Positions 15,584-25,028 of a DNA stretch of 64,000 bases are shown here, one piece after another. A program made the translations under genes and the position numbers. Positions within the stretch are counted from its first letter, which is position 1. The number at the start of each line of letters is the position of its first letter. Source of the DNA: Sporosarcina sp. FSL K6-1522 (lineage in GTDB: Bacteria; Bacillota; Bacilli; Bacillales_A; Planococcaceae); NCBI RefSeq assembly GCF_038622445.1, contig NZ_CP152019.1, positions 2,516,501 through 2,580,500 of the forward strand. Direction: 5' to 3'. Below the pieces are notes generated by a model, which saw only the letters and a list, made by a program, of their open reading frames with translations, did no database searches and was not told where the DNA came from.

Positions 15584-16734
15584 TGAGTCAAAATGCAAAA
15601 TGGAAAGATGTGTATGTTCAAGGGGCGAGTACCACAAAATGGGGTTTCTTTCCGAATGATTCCACCAGCTCGATGGGATCTGCAGCGATTGTAGACGCTT
15701 TAAAGGATGCTCAAATCAAGTGGGGGAAAGTGGAAGCCGTTTTTGCAGGTAGTGTCTATCAAGGGACGGCTTCCGGGCATAGAGTAGTAGGGGAAATTGG
15801 ATTTACAGGAATTCCAATCGTCAATGTGGAAAGTGCCTGTTCAAGTGGGGCAACCGCGTTTCGACTGGCTTATGATTCGATTCGATTAGGGCAATACGAA
15901 ACGGTACTCGCCATCGGATTTGAAAAGATGCCAAGAGGGCCAATCCCAAGCACCGCTTTTCCGAGCTGGCAATTGGCAATGGGCTTCAACGTACAACCGG
16001 CCAACTATGCCTTGGAAACGATGGAATATATGCACCAATACGGAGCTACGGTTGAAGATTTTGCAAGAGTCAGTGTGAAAAATAGGCGAAACGGTTCGCT
16101 AAATCCCAATGCACGATTTCAAAAAGCAGTTTCCACAGAGGAGGTACTCCAATCAGCGATGATAGCATCTCCACTTCGGTTACTGAACTGTTGTCCTTTG
16201 GCGGACGGGGCGGTCGCGATGGTTTTGACAAGTAAGCCAGAAAGCAATCGGGCGATTCGTGTGGCAAGCTCCGTTTTGGTGTCAGGTGTATATGGTGAAG
16301 AGTCGTATCAATCCGGTATTACGGCAAGCGTCCACCACTATCCTTCGAAAGGCATTGTCGAGAAATCTGCTCGTGAAGCCTTTGAGAGCGCCGGCTATGG
16401 ACCAGAAGATATTGACATCGTGCAAGCCTACGACAGCATGGGACCAGGCGAACTATGGGACATTGAAAAACTTGGTTTTTGTGCGAGAGGAACAGCACCT
16501 GAATTGTTACGTGAAGGTGTCTTCGATTTGACGGGAAGTTTACCGGTCAACACCGACGGTGGACTGTTATCTAGAGGTCATCCACTCGGTGCAACCGCAT
16601 TGGCACAAATACATGAAATTGTATCGCAATTGCGGGGAGAAGCTGGTCAGCGACAAGTGGCCAATCCTAAGCTTGGTTTGGCACATGCCATGGGGGCCGG
16701 TCCAAATAGTGCCGTTACGATATTACAACGATGA
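15580..16734 (+). CDS. Thiolase-family enzyme, partner of the DUF35 protein
   Basis: Thiolase-fold protein of 384 residues of the SCP-x/lipid-transfer type. The nucleophile cysteine is C87 in VESACSSGATA, and the C-terminal GHPLGATALAQ block holds the conserved His. The second catalytic Cys region of degradative thiolases (CxG near the C-terminus) is replaced by AHAMGAGPNSAV, as in non-canonical members such as Ltp2-type aldolases. It could therefore be a thiolase or a retro-aldolase working with the DUF35 protein encoded just upstream. The start overlaps that gene (ATGA); an ATG three bases later is equally possible. Confidence 0.85.
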   Translation: MMSQNAKWKDVYVQGASTTKWGFFPNDSTSSMGSAAIVDALKDAQIKWGKVEAVFAGSVYQGTASGHRVVGEIGFTGIPIVNVESACSSGATAFRLAYDSIRLGQYETVLAIGFEKMPRGPIPSTAFPSWQLAMGFNVQPANYALETMEYMHQYGATVEDFARVSVKNRRNGSLNPNARFQKAVSTEEVLQSAMIASPLRLLNCCPLADGAVAMVLTSKPESNRAIRVASSVLVSGVYGEESYQSGITASVHHYPSKGIVEKSAREAFESAGYGPEDIDIVQAYDSMGPGELWDIEKLGFCARGTAPELLREGVFDLTGSLPVNTDGGLLSRGHPLGATALAQIHEIVSQLRGEAGQRQVANPKLGLAHAMGAGPNSAVTILQR

Positions 16735-16748
16735 AGGGGGAAAGAAGG

Positions 16749-17213
16749 ATGGAAGATAACGGGTTGTTTTATGAAGACTTTCAAATCGGAGATAAATTCT
16801 TATCTCCTTCACGTACTATTACAGAAACGGATGTTGTCAATTTTGCGGGTTTATCAGGAGATTATAATTTGCTCCATGTGGATAAGGAGTATGCAAAAAA
16901 CACGGTTTTTCAAGAACGGATTGCACACGGCTTGTTAGGACTATCCATCGCGTCCGGACTTTTTACACGCACAGAGCTGAATCGACGGATGAGTAAAAAC
17001 TTGATTGCTTTATTAGGTTTGGAGTCTTGGAGTTTTCTGGCACCCATCAAAATTAACGATACAATTAATCTTGAAATTGAAATCGTTGAGATGAAAGAAA
17101 CAAGTAAACAAGACCGAGGGGTTGTGAAATTTGTTCGTAAAATCATCAATCAGAACGGGGTGGTCGTCCAAGAAGGCTTTACCCCGATGATGATTGCGAG
17201 AAGAAAGAACTAG
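16749..17213 (+). CDS. MaoC-like hydratase (hot-dog fold)
   Basis: A 154-residue hot-dog protein of the MaoC/(R)-specific enoyl-CoA hydratase family. The hydratase motif is FAGLSGDYNLLHVDKEYA (family GDxNPxHxD), with the catalytic Asp and His, followed by RIAHGLLGLSIASGL. It would hydrate a trans-2-enoyl-CoA. The ATG at 16749 sits eight bases after aaggggg; the ATG at 16731 overlaps the thiolase stop but has no ribosome binding site. One of three MaoC-like genes in this island. Confidence 0.85.
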   Translation: MEDNGLFYEDFQIGDKFLSPSRTITETDVVNFAGLSGDYNLLHVDKEYAKNTVFQERIAHGLLGLSIASGLFTRTELNRRMSKNLIALLGLESWSFLAPIKINDTINLEIEIVEMKETSKQDRGVVKFVRKIINQNGVVVQEGFTPMMIARRKN

Positions 17214-17225
17214 GGGGAGTTCGGA

Positions 17226-18377
17226 ATGGCATTTCAATTAACGGATGAGCAACTGATGATCAAAGAAACATTGGCGAAGTTTTTGGACAAGGAAATTGCG
17301 CCAATGGTGGAGGAATATGAAAGACAGGAAAAACCTGTCACGAAAGAGATTGTACAAAAACTCGTCCCATTTGGCTTTTTAGGGGGATTGCTGCCGGTGG
17401 AAGCGGGTGGACATGGTCTAGATTACACAACGTATTTTACGATGATCGAAGAATTATCCCGTGTCTGGCCTTCTTTAAGGGCGACCGTTGGCATTTCTAA
17501 CTCCGTCCTCACACATATTTACGAATATGGGACGGATGAGCAGAAGGAAAAATATTTGGGGCCGCTGTTGCGCGGGGAAAAGCTCGGTTTCTTTGCACTT
17601 ACAGAGCCGAATGTCGGATCGGATGCTTCCAGTGTTGAAACACGTGCAGTGTTAAAAGGGGATAAATGGATTATCAACGGAACAAAAATCTTTATAACGA
17701 ATGGTTTGGAAGGCGAAATCGGTATCGTCATTGCACAGACGGACAAAACGTTAGGGAATAAAGGAATCGCAGCCCTGCTTATAGATAAAGAGGAAACTTC
17801 TTTTTTAGCGACGAAAATTGAAAAGATGGGTACAGTTAGCTGTCCTTTTGCTGAATTGGTTTTCGAAAATAGTGAAATTCCTGCCAAAAACGTGCTCGGC
17901 AATGTCGGTGAAGGTTTGAAACAAGGATTGAAGTTTTTGAACAGCGCGCGTGCCATGGTTGCATACATCGCTACGGGTATTTCGCAAGCTTGCCTGGATG
18001 CATCCATTAAGTACGTAAAGGAACGTCATCAGTTCGGGAAGTCAATCGGTAGTTTTCAATTGATACAAGAAAAAATTAGTGAAATGATGACGCTAACTAA
18101 TGCGATGCGGTTGCTCGGGCAGCAAGCGAGCACATTGCTGGACCAAGGGAAGGATGCAAAGGTTGAGTGCTCAATGGCAAAGTATTTTGCGACGGATCGC
18201 GTGTTAAAGGTGGCGGAAGAGGCTTTGCAAATTCATGGAGGATACGGCTATACGAAGGAGTTTCCCGTTGAGCGGTATTATCGCGATATTCGATACTTTA
18301 CTATTGCGGAAGGGACGAATGAGATGCAAAAGCTGATCATCGGCAGGGAAGTGTTAGGCATTTCTGCTTTTGTATGA
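17226..18377 (+). CDS. Acyl-CoA dehydrogenase
   Basis: FAD-dependent acyl-CoA dehydrogenase of 383 residues, the full family length. It has the N-terminal helical domain, the FALTEPNVGSDASS motif (flavin/substrate contact), RHQFGKSIGSFQ, and QIHGGYGYTKEFPVERYYRD. The catalytic base is E362 in IAEGTNEMQ, the position used by medium- and short-chain enzymes. Electrons would go to ETF, but only an etfB fragment is found in this window, so ETF must be supplied elsewhere. The start follows aggggga; 12 bp separate it from the MaoC gene. Confidence 0.93.
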   Translation: MAFQLTDEQLMIKETLAKFLDKEIAPMVEEYERQEKPVTKEIVQKLVPFGFLGGLLPVEAGGHGLDYTTYFTMIEELSRVWPSLRATVGISNSVLTHIYEYGTDEQKEKYLGPLLRGEKLGFFALTEPNVGSDASSVETRAVLKGDKWIINGTKIFITNGLEGEIGIVIAQTDKTLGNKGIAALLIDKEETSFLATKIEKMGTVSCPFAELVFENSEIPAKNVLGNVGEGLKQGLKFLNSARAMVAYIATGISQACLDASIKYVKERHQFGKSIGSFQLIQEKISEMMTLTNAMRLLGQQASTLLDQGKDAKVECSMAKYFATDRVLKVAEEALQIHGGYGYTKEFPVERYYRDIRYFTIAEGTNEMQKLIIGREVLGISAFV

Positions 18378-18397
18378 CTAGATGAGGGGTGACTGAA

Positions 18398-19483
18398 ATG
18401 GGCGTGTTGGAGGGCATTCGCGTTGTGGACTTGACGAATTTATTGCCGGGGCCATTCGCGACGAATATTTTTGCGGAATTGGGAGCAGAAGTCATAAAAG
18501 TGGAAAGGCCTGATGGAGGCGATCCATCGCGTCAGATGGTTCCTGGCTTGTATGAAATGTTGAACAGTCGAAAAAAAAGTTTGACGCTCGATTTGAAAGA
18601 TGAGAGCGACAAAAGTACTCTTCGGAAACTGTTAAGGGAAAGTGATGTGCTCATCGAAGGGTTCCGGCCAGGCGTCATGGATCGATTGGGCTTTGGTAAA
18701 GATGAGGTTGCAAAACTGAATTCGGAGCTGATTTACTGTTCGATTTCAGGATATGGGCAGAGCGGTCCTTACCGCGATGCACCGGGACATGATTTGAATT
18801 ATTTAGCGGTTTCGGGCATTCTCGGAATCAGTGGTCTGCCGAACGGGGGGCCTGAAGCGGCAGGAGGAATCCAAATAGCGGATCTTGCGGCATCGTTATA
18901 CGCTACGATTTCGGTGTTAGGGGCATTGTTGAACAAGGCTCGAACCCGTTCGAATGGGGTTTACATCGATGTGTCTTTAGTGGAAAGCGCACTTGCTTTA
19001 ATGTCTCCACGCATTGCGGAATATTACGCACGCAATGAGCCGGCTAAATCGGATTTCATGGGCCGAGGGGCTTATGGGGCATATTTGACGAAAGATGGAC
19101 AATATATTTCCATCGCTTGTGTAGAAGAGAAGTTTTGGGAAACATTTTGTGAAACGGTGGGCATGAAAGAGTTTTTGCTGGATAACTTGTTTAATAGTTG
19201 GACAAAAAGGATGGAAAATGCTGAAATAATTAATCGGAAAATTGAGGCAATAATTATTCGAAAAACATTATCTGAGTGGTTGTCGATTTTCGGCGAGGTT
19301 GATTTACCAGTCAGTCGCGTCAATATGATTAACGATTTGTCGAAAGACCCACATTTGAAGCATCGGAACGCAATTATCGAAGAAGGCGATTGTTTGAGAG
19401 TCCCATTTCCGGTAAAGATGCATCGAATGGAAGCGTTCAGCCAAATCGGGCACCTCGAAAATACCGAAAGGAAAGGGGATTGA
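18398..19483 (+). CDS. CaiB/BaiF-type CoA-transferase (class III)
   Basis: Transfers CoA from a donor thioester to a carboxylic acid, so it can activate the imported substrate without ATP. The 361-residue protein has the family N-terminus (GIRVVDLTNLLPGPFAT, AEVIKVERPDGGDPSR) and the aspartate nucleophile D132 in GHDLNYLAVSG. IAEYYARN and the GRGAYGAY block belong to the second domain. The ATG at 18398 is eight bases after gagggg; a GTG at 18389 in frame overlaps that ribosome binding site. The family includes alpha-methylacyl-CoA racemases, so a racemase role for a 2-methyl-branched acyl-CoA is an alternative. Confidence 0.88.
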   Translation: MGVLEGIRVVDLTNLLPGPFATNIFAELGAEVIKVERPDGGDPSRQMVPGLYEMLNSRKKSLTLDLKDESDKSTLRKLLRESDVLIEGFRPGVMDRLGFGKDEVAKLNSELIYCSISGYGQSGPYRDAPGHDLNYLAVSGILGISGLPNGGPEAAGGIQIADLAASLYATISVLGALLNKARTRSNGVYIDVSLVESALALMSPRIAEYYARNEPAKSDFMGRGAYGAYLTKDGQYISIACVEEKFWETFCETVGMKEFLLDNLFNSWTKRMENAEIINRKIEAIIIRKTLSEWLSIFGEVDLPVSRVNMINDLSKDPHLKHRNAIIEEGDCLRVPFPVKMHRMEAFSQIGHLENTERKGD

Positions 19484-19485
19484 AA

Positions 19486-20286
19486 ATGGGATTATTAGAC
19501 GGGAAAGTAGCAATCATTACAGGGGCAGGTAGGGGGATCGGTAGAGAAACTGCATTGGTTTTTGCGGAAAACGGTGCAACCGTCATTATTTCGGATATGG
19601 ATGCACAACCTGCGGCGGAAATAGAAAGCGAAATCATGAAGAGAGGTGGTCAGGCACTTGCGATTTGTGGTGATATTACAGATTCCAGGTTTCCGCGGAC
19701 ATTAATCGAGAAAACGGTTGCTGAATTCGGAAGATTGGATATTTTGGTAAATAACGCTGGTGTCACGCGCGATAGTTTAATCCATAAAATGACGGACGAA
19801 CAGTTTCAGCAAGTGCTAGATATTCATTTGGTTGCTCCTTTCCGTTTAATCCGCGAGGCTGCGCCTTATATGCGGGAAGCGGCAAAGGTGGAGATCGAAC
19901 AAGGGATTGTGAATTACCGGAAAATTATTAACGTATCATCCGTTTCAGGACTTCGAGGGAATATGGGGCAAGCCAACTATTCGTCTGCCAAAGCGGGAGT
20001 CGTCGGCCTGACAAAGGTCGTTGCCCAGGAATGGGGACGCTATAACATCAATTCGAATGCGGTGGCGTTTGGGTTCATCGAAACAAGGATGACTCAATCG
20101 CTTGAATCTAGTGAAGACCAGACAGGCGTTCCAGATAAATTGCGCCAAATGTTTATTGACAAAGTCCCACAAAAAAGGACGGGGCAACCGCGGGAAGCGG
20201 CAGAGGGGATTCTTTACTTGGCTTCTCCTTTGTCTAATTATGTGAATGGACAAGTTTTGCAAATTAACGGTGGCTCTTACACTTGA
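19486..20286 (+). CDS. Short-chain dehydrogenase (second SDR)
   Basis: Classical SDR of 266 residues: TGAGRGIG nucleotide motif, NNAG, and catalytic Ser/Tyr/Lys in NVSSVSGLRGNMGQANYSSAKAG. An insertion of about ten residues (AKVEIEQGIVNYRK) before the catalytic Ser strand is similar to multifunctional-enzyme-type 3-hydroxyacyl-CoA dehydrogenases. The ATG at 19486 follows gaaagggga and lies two bases after the CoA-transferase stop; a start at 19390 would lie inside that gene. The likely job is oxidation of a (3R)-hydroxyacyl-CoA made by one of the MaoC hydratases. Confidence 0.9.
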   Translation: MGLLDGKVAIITGAGRGIGRETALVFAENGATVIISDMDAQPAAEIESEIMKRGGQALAICGDITDSRFPRTLIEKTVAEFGRLDILVNNAGVTRDSLIHKMTDEQFQQVLDIHLVAPFRLIREAAPYMREAAKVEIEQGIVNYRKIINVSSVSGLRGNMGQANYSSAKAGVVGLTKVVAQEWGRYNINSNAVAFGFIETRMTQSLESSEDQTGVPDKLRQMFIDKVPQKRTGQPREAAEGILYLASPLSNYVNGQVLQINGGSYT

Positions 20287-20319
20287 TTTGGTAAACCGGA
20301 AGGGACGGATGGTGATGGG

Positions 20320-21270
20320 ATGTATGAAAAAATAGGACCGATTGAAATTTTGGGGGACAATTCTAGCAAAGTACCGTTTTGTACGACGTTACTGCTGACG
20401 TATAACCGAGAATCTGCATTATTGGAATGCGGAGCTGGCTTCGACAGTTTGAGATATATTAAAAAAAACTATTTCGTACGTGATATTTACTTGACCCATC
20501 ATCATATCGATCACGTGTGGGGTGTGTCGTTTTTTCCTGAAGCTGACGTGCATATCAATCCGTTTGATTTTGAAAAAGCTTCGGATATTTACGCTCTTTC
20601 ACATGCTGACGGAATGTTGGCAGTACAAGACGAAGAGACGTTTCAAATTTGGCTAAAGCAACAGGAAAACAGGCATTTCGGAGACAAAACCGTTGGAAAA
20701 CGGACAATACAGCCAAATCGGAAATACCCGCTGGATGAGCCGGTTGAAATCGCGGGCATGGACGTGCAGTTTATCCACGCCCCGGGCCATTCGGAAGGAT
20801 ATACGGTTCCGTATATTGAAAAATACGGTGTCGTCTACGTAGGGGATATCGACTTGACATCCTTTGGTCCTTTTTATAATGAATTGGAATCCGATATTGC
20901 CGATTTCATCACTTCTGCAAAGAAAGTTGGGGATCTTGATGCGAAGTATTTTGTAACGGGGCATCATAAAGGAATCGTTTCCCAACAGGAGTATAACGAG
21001 AAAGTCGTCGATTTTTTGAACGTCATTGAAAGGCGGCATGAGAAAATTACCCGTTGTATCCGTAATGGAATCTCTCCGGAAAAAATGATTGAACAAGGCA
21101 TTTTTTATTGGAAAGAACAAATAGAAGGCTCGATTTTACGCAAAAAAAATGAAGTGATTGGGATTTATAAACATTTGCAACAATTGCTGCAGGAGGGTGA
21201 AGTTTGTACGCAATTTGTTGACGCATTTATTAGGGAACATATTGTCAAACCCGAATACTTGAAATGGTAG
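20320..21270 (+). CDS. Metallo-beta-lactamase-fold hydrolase
   Basis: Binuclear metal hydrolase of 316 residues. The metal motif is LTHHHIDHVWG (HxHxDH), with further ligands in HAPGHSEG, VYVGDID and TGHHKG. The C-terminal 100 residues are helical. The family covers thioesterases, lactonases, glyoxalase II and others. Its place between an SDR and an acyl-CoA ligase suggests hydrolysis of an acyl-CoA thioester or a lactone intermediate in the same pathway, but the sequence does not decide. The start is inferred from the ATG at 20320; the ribosome binding site is weak. Confidence 0.82.
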   Translation: MYEKIGPIEILGDNSSKVPFCTTLLLTYNRESALLECGAGFDSLRYIKKNYFVRDIYLTHHHIDHVWGVSFFPEADVHINPFDFEKASDIYALSHADGMLAVQDEETFQIWLKQQENRHFGDKTVGKRTIQPNRKYPLDEPVEIAGMDVQFIHAPGHSEGYTVPYIEKYGVVYVGDIDLTSFGPFYNELESDIADFITSAKKVGDLDAKYFVTGHHKGIVSQQEYNEKVVDFLNVIERRHEKITRCIRNGISPEKMIEQGIFYWKEQIEGSILRKKNEVIGIYKHLQQLLQEGEVCTQFVDAFIREHIVKPEYLKW

Positions 21271-21289
21271 TGGAAAGGGGTGCGAAGAA

Positions 21290-22870
21290 ATGAGAAGAAA
21301 ATGGCACGATTTCTATCCAGAAGGGATTCCTTATGAAGTGGAAATTCCAACGGATGTGTCTATTTACGATACTTTTGAAAAGGCGGTTAACAAATCTCCA
21401 TCATCAATCGCCGTCATTGATGAAGAACTTGTGATGACCTATTCGGAACTGCAGGCAGCCACTGAGCGCCTTGCAAAGTATTTTCATAAGCAAGGCATGC
21501 GGAAAGGTGATCACATTGCGGTCATGTTGCCGAATTGTGCGGAATACGCCGTGTGCTACTTTGCGCTTCAAAGGATTGGTTGCACGCAAGTCCAAGTGAA
21601 TATTCTATACCAGTCGAGCGAACTTTCTCACATTTTGAATGATAGTGAAGCAAAATGGATTGTATGTGATGATGCCCAAGTTCCTAAATTGAAGGCCATC
21701 GAAATACAGAGGAAAATCGAACAAATTGTTTTCGATGCGGAAAGGAATCTTTTTCAACAAGTTTGTTTTCATAAAGGGGCGACAGTAAGTGTCGAATTGC
21801 CGAATGTTCCGATATATCCGATGGAGGATGTCGCCATTATTCAATACACAGGCGGTACGACGGGCCATGCCAAAGGGGTCATGCTAACACATTATAATAT
21901 TGTCGGGTATGTCATTCAAAATCGTGTATTCTACTCTTTAAAAGAAAAAGAAGAGGTTACACTTGGTAATACGCCAATGGCCCACATCATGGGAATCGGC
22001 TATCTGAATCTGACAATTGCATTGAGCGGGACGTACATCGTTATGAGACGATTTAATATCCCAAAAGTGAAAGAGCTGCTACAAAAGTACGCACCTACTG
22101 TATTTATTGGCGCACCTACTATTTATATTGCTTTATTGAATAGCGATGAAATCGCTGATGAAGATTTGAAGAGCCTGAAAGTATGCACGTGTGGTTCAGC
22201 ACCGTTACCAGTAGAAGTAATCAAAGAATTCGAGGAACGTTCCGGTACACAAATTATGGAAGGGTATGGGATGTCGGAGGTGCTTGTCACCCATCGGAAC
22301 CCACGGACGAAAAAGAAGACGGGCAGTATCGGGATTCCAATCCCGAGCGTCGATTGCAAAATCATCAAGCTGGAAGATAGCAATGTGGAAGTCCCCGTAG
22401 GCGAAGAAGGGGAACTGCTGATCAAAGGACCGCAAGTGATGAAAGGATATTGGAACAATTCAGATGAAACCGCACAAGTATTGATAGACGGATGGATGAC
22501 GACGGGCGATATCGCTGTGATGGATGACGACGGCTATTTCTTTATTGTCGGTAGAAAAAAAGATTTGATCATTGCGAGCGGATATAACATTTATCCAATT
22601 GAAGTGGAAAATGTCGTTTATGAACATCCGTCCGTCTTGGAAGCGTGTGTGCTTGGTATCCCGGATTCTTATCGCGGGGAAACGGTTAAATGTTTCATTG
22701 TGCGGAAAGAGGGGCACCAGCTTTCGACTGCGGAAATCATTGCATTTTGCAAAGAAAGGCTTGCAACATATAAGGTGCCGAGAATCATCGAATTTCGTGA
22801 TTTCCTTCCGAAAACGGCCGTCGGGAAAATTATGAAACGAGAACTGATGCAGGAAGGACTGTTGAAATAA
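21290..22870 (+). CDS. AMP-forming acyl-CoA synthetase
   Basis: Activates a carboxylic acid with ATP to acyl-AMP, then to acyl-CoA. The 526-residue protein has the AMP-binding P-loop-like motif YTGGTTGHAKGVMLTH, MEGYGMSE (A5 region), TTGDIAVMDDDGYFFIVGRKKDLI (A7/A8) and the A10 lysine in TAVGKIMKREL. It is close in form to long-chain/medium-chain ligases (FadD/CaiC-like). It gives the island a second activation route next to the CaiB-type transferase. The start follows aaaggggtg. The substrate cannot be read from the sequence. Confidence 0.92.
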   Translation: MRRKWHDFYPEGIPYEVEIPTDVSIYDTFEKAVNKSPSSIAVIDEELVMTYSELQAATERLAKYFHKQGMRKGDHIAVMLPNCAEYAVCYFALQRIGCTQVQVNILYQSSELSHILNDSEAKWIVCDDAQVPKLKAIEIQRKIEQIVFDAERNLFQQVCFHKGATVSVELPNVPIYPMEDVAIIQYTGGTTGHAKGVMLTHYNIVGYVIQNRVFYSLKEKEEVTLGNTPMAHIMGIGYLNLTIALSGTYIVMRRFNIPKVKELLQKYAPTVFIGAPTIYIALLNSDEIADEDLKSLKVCTCGSAPLPVEVIKEFEERSGTQIMEGYGMSEVLVTHRNPRTKKKTGSIGIPIPSVDCKIIKLEDSNVEVPVGEEGELLIKGPQVMKGYWNNSDETAQVLIDGWMTTGDIAVMDDDGYFFIVGRKKDLIIASGYNIYPIEVENVVYEHPSVLEACVLGIPDSYRGETVKCFIVRKEGHQLSTAEIIAFCKERLATYKVPRIIEFRDFLPKTAVGKIMKRELMQEGLLK

Positions 22871-22976
22871 GGGCTGAATGGTGACGGAATGTTGCTGTTT
22901 AGGCTTTTTCATAGTGAACAAAGGCGATGTGTGAAGACATGTGAAAGAGATGATAGGAAAAAAGGGGGATTTGAAT

Positions 22977-24164
22977 GTGAAAAGAAAAGTCAAAGTGATC
23001 GGTGTAGATATGGTGAAGTTTGTGAAGCCAGGCATGCAGGAACCTTATGAAGTGATGGCATCGAAAGCGATTAAAGGAGCAATCAAAGATGCGGGGATTG
23101 GGTTCAAAGAAATTGAACACGCCTTTGCCAGTTATGTTTATGGAGATAGCACGTCAGGACAAGCAGCTTTGTATAAAGTTGGGTTAAGCGGCATCCCGGT
23201 ATTCAATGTCAACAATAACTGCTCTTCGGGTTCGACGGCGATTTTTTTAGCAAGGCAGGCTGTTGAAAGCGGCATTGTAGAATGTGCACTTGCTTTCGGT
23301 TTTGAAGAGATGAAGCCTGGGGCGCTTTCCACGGTGTATACAGATCGAACGACACCGATGCAGGCATTTGTTGATCGATTGGAAGAATTGAGGCCCGGTT
23401 ATTCTTTGGAATCTCCTCGTGCAGCTCGAATGTTCGGTTCTGGTGGGATGGAATACATCGAAAAGTATGGAGCGAATCCTGATATTTTTGCCAAAGTGGC
23501 GGTGAAAACTCGAAGCCACGCCATCCACAATCCTTATTCGATGTTTGACAATCCGTTGACCGTTGAAGAAGTACAGAATTCTCCGATGATTTTCCCGCCA
23601 TATTTGACAAGATATTGTGCATGCCCACCTTCATGTGGTGCGGCAGCAGCAATTATTTGTAGCGAAGACTTCGCAAAAAAGCACGGTCATGAAGATGCTG
23701 TGGAAATCGTTGCCCAATCTATGGCAACGGACACGGAACTGACTTTCACAACAGGTGCCATGAATTTAGTAGGCATGGATATGACAAGAAGAGCCGCCCG
23801 TCAAGTGTTTGAGCAATCTGGAATTGGAGTGGAAGAGGTAGATGTTGTCGAATTGCATGACTGCTTTACCCCGAATGAAGTGATCACTTACGAAGGGCTT
23901 GGATTGTGTGAAGAGGGCGAAGCGGAAAAATTCATCAATGATGGAGACAATACGTATGGCGGAAAATACGTCGTTAACCCTTCCGGCGGTTTGATGTCAA
24001 AAGGCCATCCGATCGGAGCGACCGGTCTGGCACAGTGTACGGAACTTGTTTGGCAGCTCAGAGGGGTGACAGGAAAAAGGCAAGTGGACAATGCGAGAGT
24101 TGCGTTACAACATAATCTCGGACTTGGCGGCGCAGTCGTTGTGACGATGTATCGAAAACCGTGA
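22977..24164 (+). CDS. SCP-x/lipid-transfer-type thiolase (second)
   Basis: Thiolase-fold enzyme of 395 residues. The nucleophile is C82 in NNNCSSGSTA. Further motifs are EVDVVELHDCFTPNE (the HDCF signature of SCP-2/lipid-transfer thiolases), SKGHPIGATG, and LQHNLGLGGAVVV near the end. The start is GTG at 22977, eight bases after aaaggggg; an in-frame GTG at 22941 lies upstream of that site. In known systems such enzymes cleave branched or sterol-like 3-ketoacyl-CoAs. It lacks an adjacent DUF35 partner, unlike the thiolase at 15580. Confidence 0.88.
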   Translation: MKRKVKVIGVDMVKFVKPGMQEPYEVMASKAIKGAIKDAGIGFKEIEHAFASYVYGDSTSGQAALYKVGLSGIPVFNVNNNCSSGSTAIFLARQAVESGIVECALAFGFEEMKPGALSTVYTDRTTPMQAFVDRLEELRPGYSLESPRAARMFGSGGMEYIEKYGANPDIFAKVAVKTRSHAIHNPYSMFDNPLTVEEVQNSPMIFPPYLTRYCACPPSCGAAAAIICSEDFAKKHGHEDAVEIVAQSMATDTELTFTTGAMNLVGMDMTRRAARQVFEQSGIGVEEVDVVELHDCFTPNEVITYEGLGLCEEGEAEKFINDGDNTYGGKYVVNPSGGLMSKGHPIGATGLAQCTELVWQLRGVTGKRQVDNARVALQHNLGLGGAVVVTMYRKP

Positions 24165-24200
24165 AAGCAAAAAGAATGACAAAGACAATGAGGTGTTTCA

Positions 24201-24983
24201 ATGCGGTATCCGGATTATCAAACCATCGACATCCAAATGGACGGAAATGTCTGTATCGTTTCACTGAATAAGCCCGAAATACGAAATGCATTAATGGAAG
24301 AAATGCGGGAAGAATTGAAGAATTTTTTTCTTGCGGCTGGTGATGATTGTTCGATTCGATCAATCGTATTGGCGGCAAGAGGAAGTGTGTTTTCAGCGGG
24401 TGGGGATTTGAAAGCTCTTAAACATTCGAATGCCAAAGAAATAAAAGAAAGAATGGAAAAAAGCCAAGAGCTTATCAAAAGCATCCTTTGTCTCAACAAG
24501 CCGGTCATCGCAGTCGTCCATGGGGCGGCTGCGGGAGCAGGCTTCAGCTTGGCGCTTGCTTGCGATATGATTTTCGCCGCAAAATCTTCGGTCTTCATTC
24601 AAAGTTTCATCAAAATCGGTGTTGTACCCGATTTAGGTGCAATGTATTTCCTCCCTGAATTAGTCGGTCGACAAAAGGCCATGGAAATGATGCTTCTAGG
24701 AGAAAAAGTGAGTGCGGATGAGATGGAGCAGGTTGGAGTGGTTAATCGTGTATTCGAAGATAATGTAGTGTTCGATGAAGCGTTAGTAACGGCAAAAAAA
24801 ATGGCAGAGAATCCACGACTTTCGATGGGGCTTATTAAAAGGATGGCAAACTTTAATGTGTTAAATGAACTGGAGCAAACCTTTGAGTTGGAAATATCTT
24901 CGCAGTGCTTGTGTGTTGAATCCGAAGATTTCAAAGAAGGTGTACAGGCTTTTTTTGAGAAACGGAAAGCCGTCTATAATTGA
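24201..24983 (+). CDS. Enoyl-CoA hydratase/isomerase
   Basis: Crotonase-fold enzyme of 260 residues. The oxyanion-hole segments are SAGGDLKAL and VHGAAAGAGFSLALACD. At the usual catalytic Glu positions the sequence reads FIKIGVVPDLGAMYFLP: the second Glu of classical hydratases is replaced by Asp (PDLGA), and the first is not obvious. Isomerase or hydrolase activity is therefore possible besides hydration. The C-terminal helices (FKEGVQAFFEKRK) are typical. The start follows gaggtg. Confidence 0.88.
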   Translation: MRYPDYQTIDIQMDGNVCIVSLNKPEIRNALMEEMREELKNFFLAAGDDCSIRSIVLAARGSVFSAGGDLKALKHSNAKEIKERMEKSQELIKSILCLNKPVIAVVHGAAAGAGFSLALACDMIFAAKSSVFIQSFIKIGVVPDLGAMYFLPELVGRQKAMEMMLLGEKVSADEMEQVGVVNRVFEDNVVFDEALVTAKKMAENPRLSMGLIKRMANFNVLNELEQTFELEISSQCLCVESEDFKEGVQAFFEKRKAVYN

Positions 24984-25028
24984 TGGGCGATTGTCATTGC
25001 TGCACGATGAAAAAAGGAGGGACTCCAC

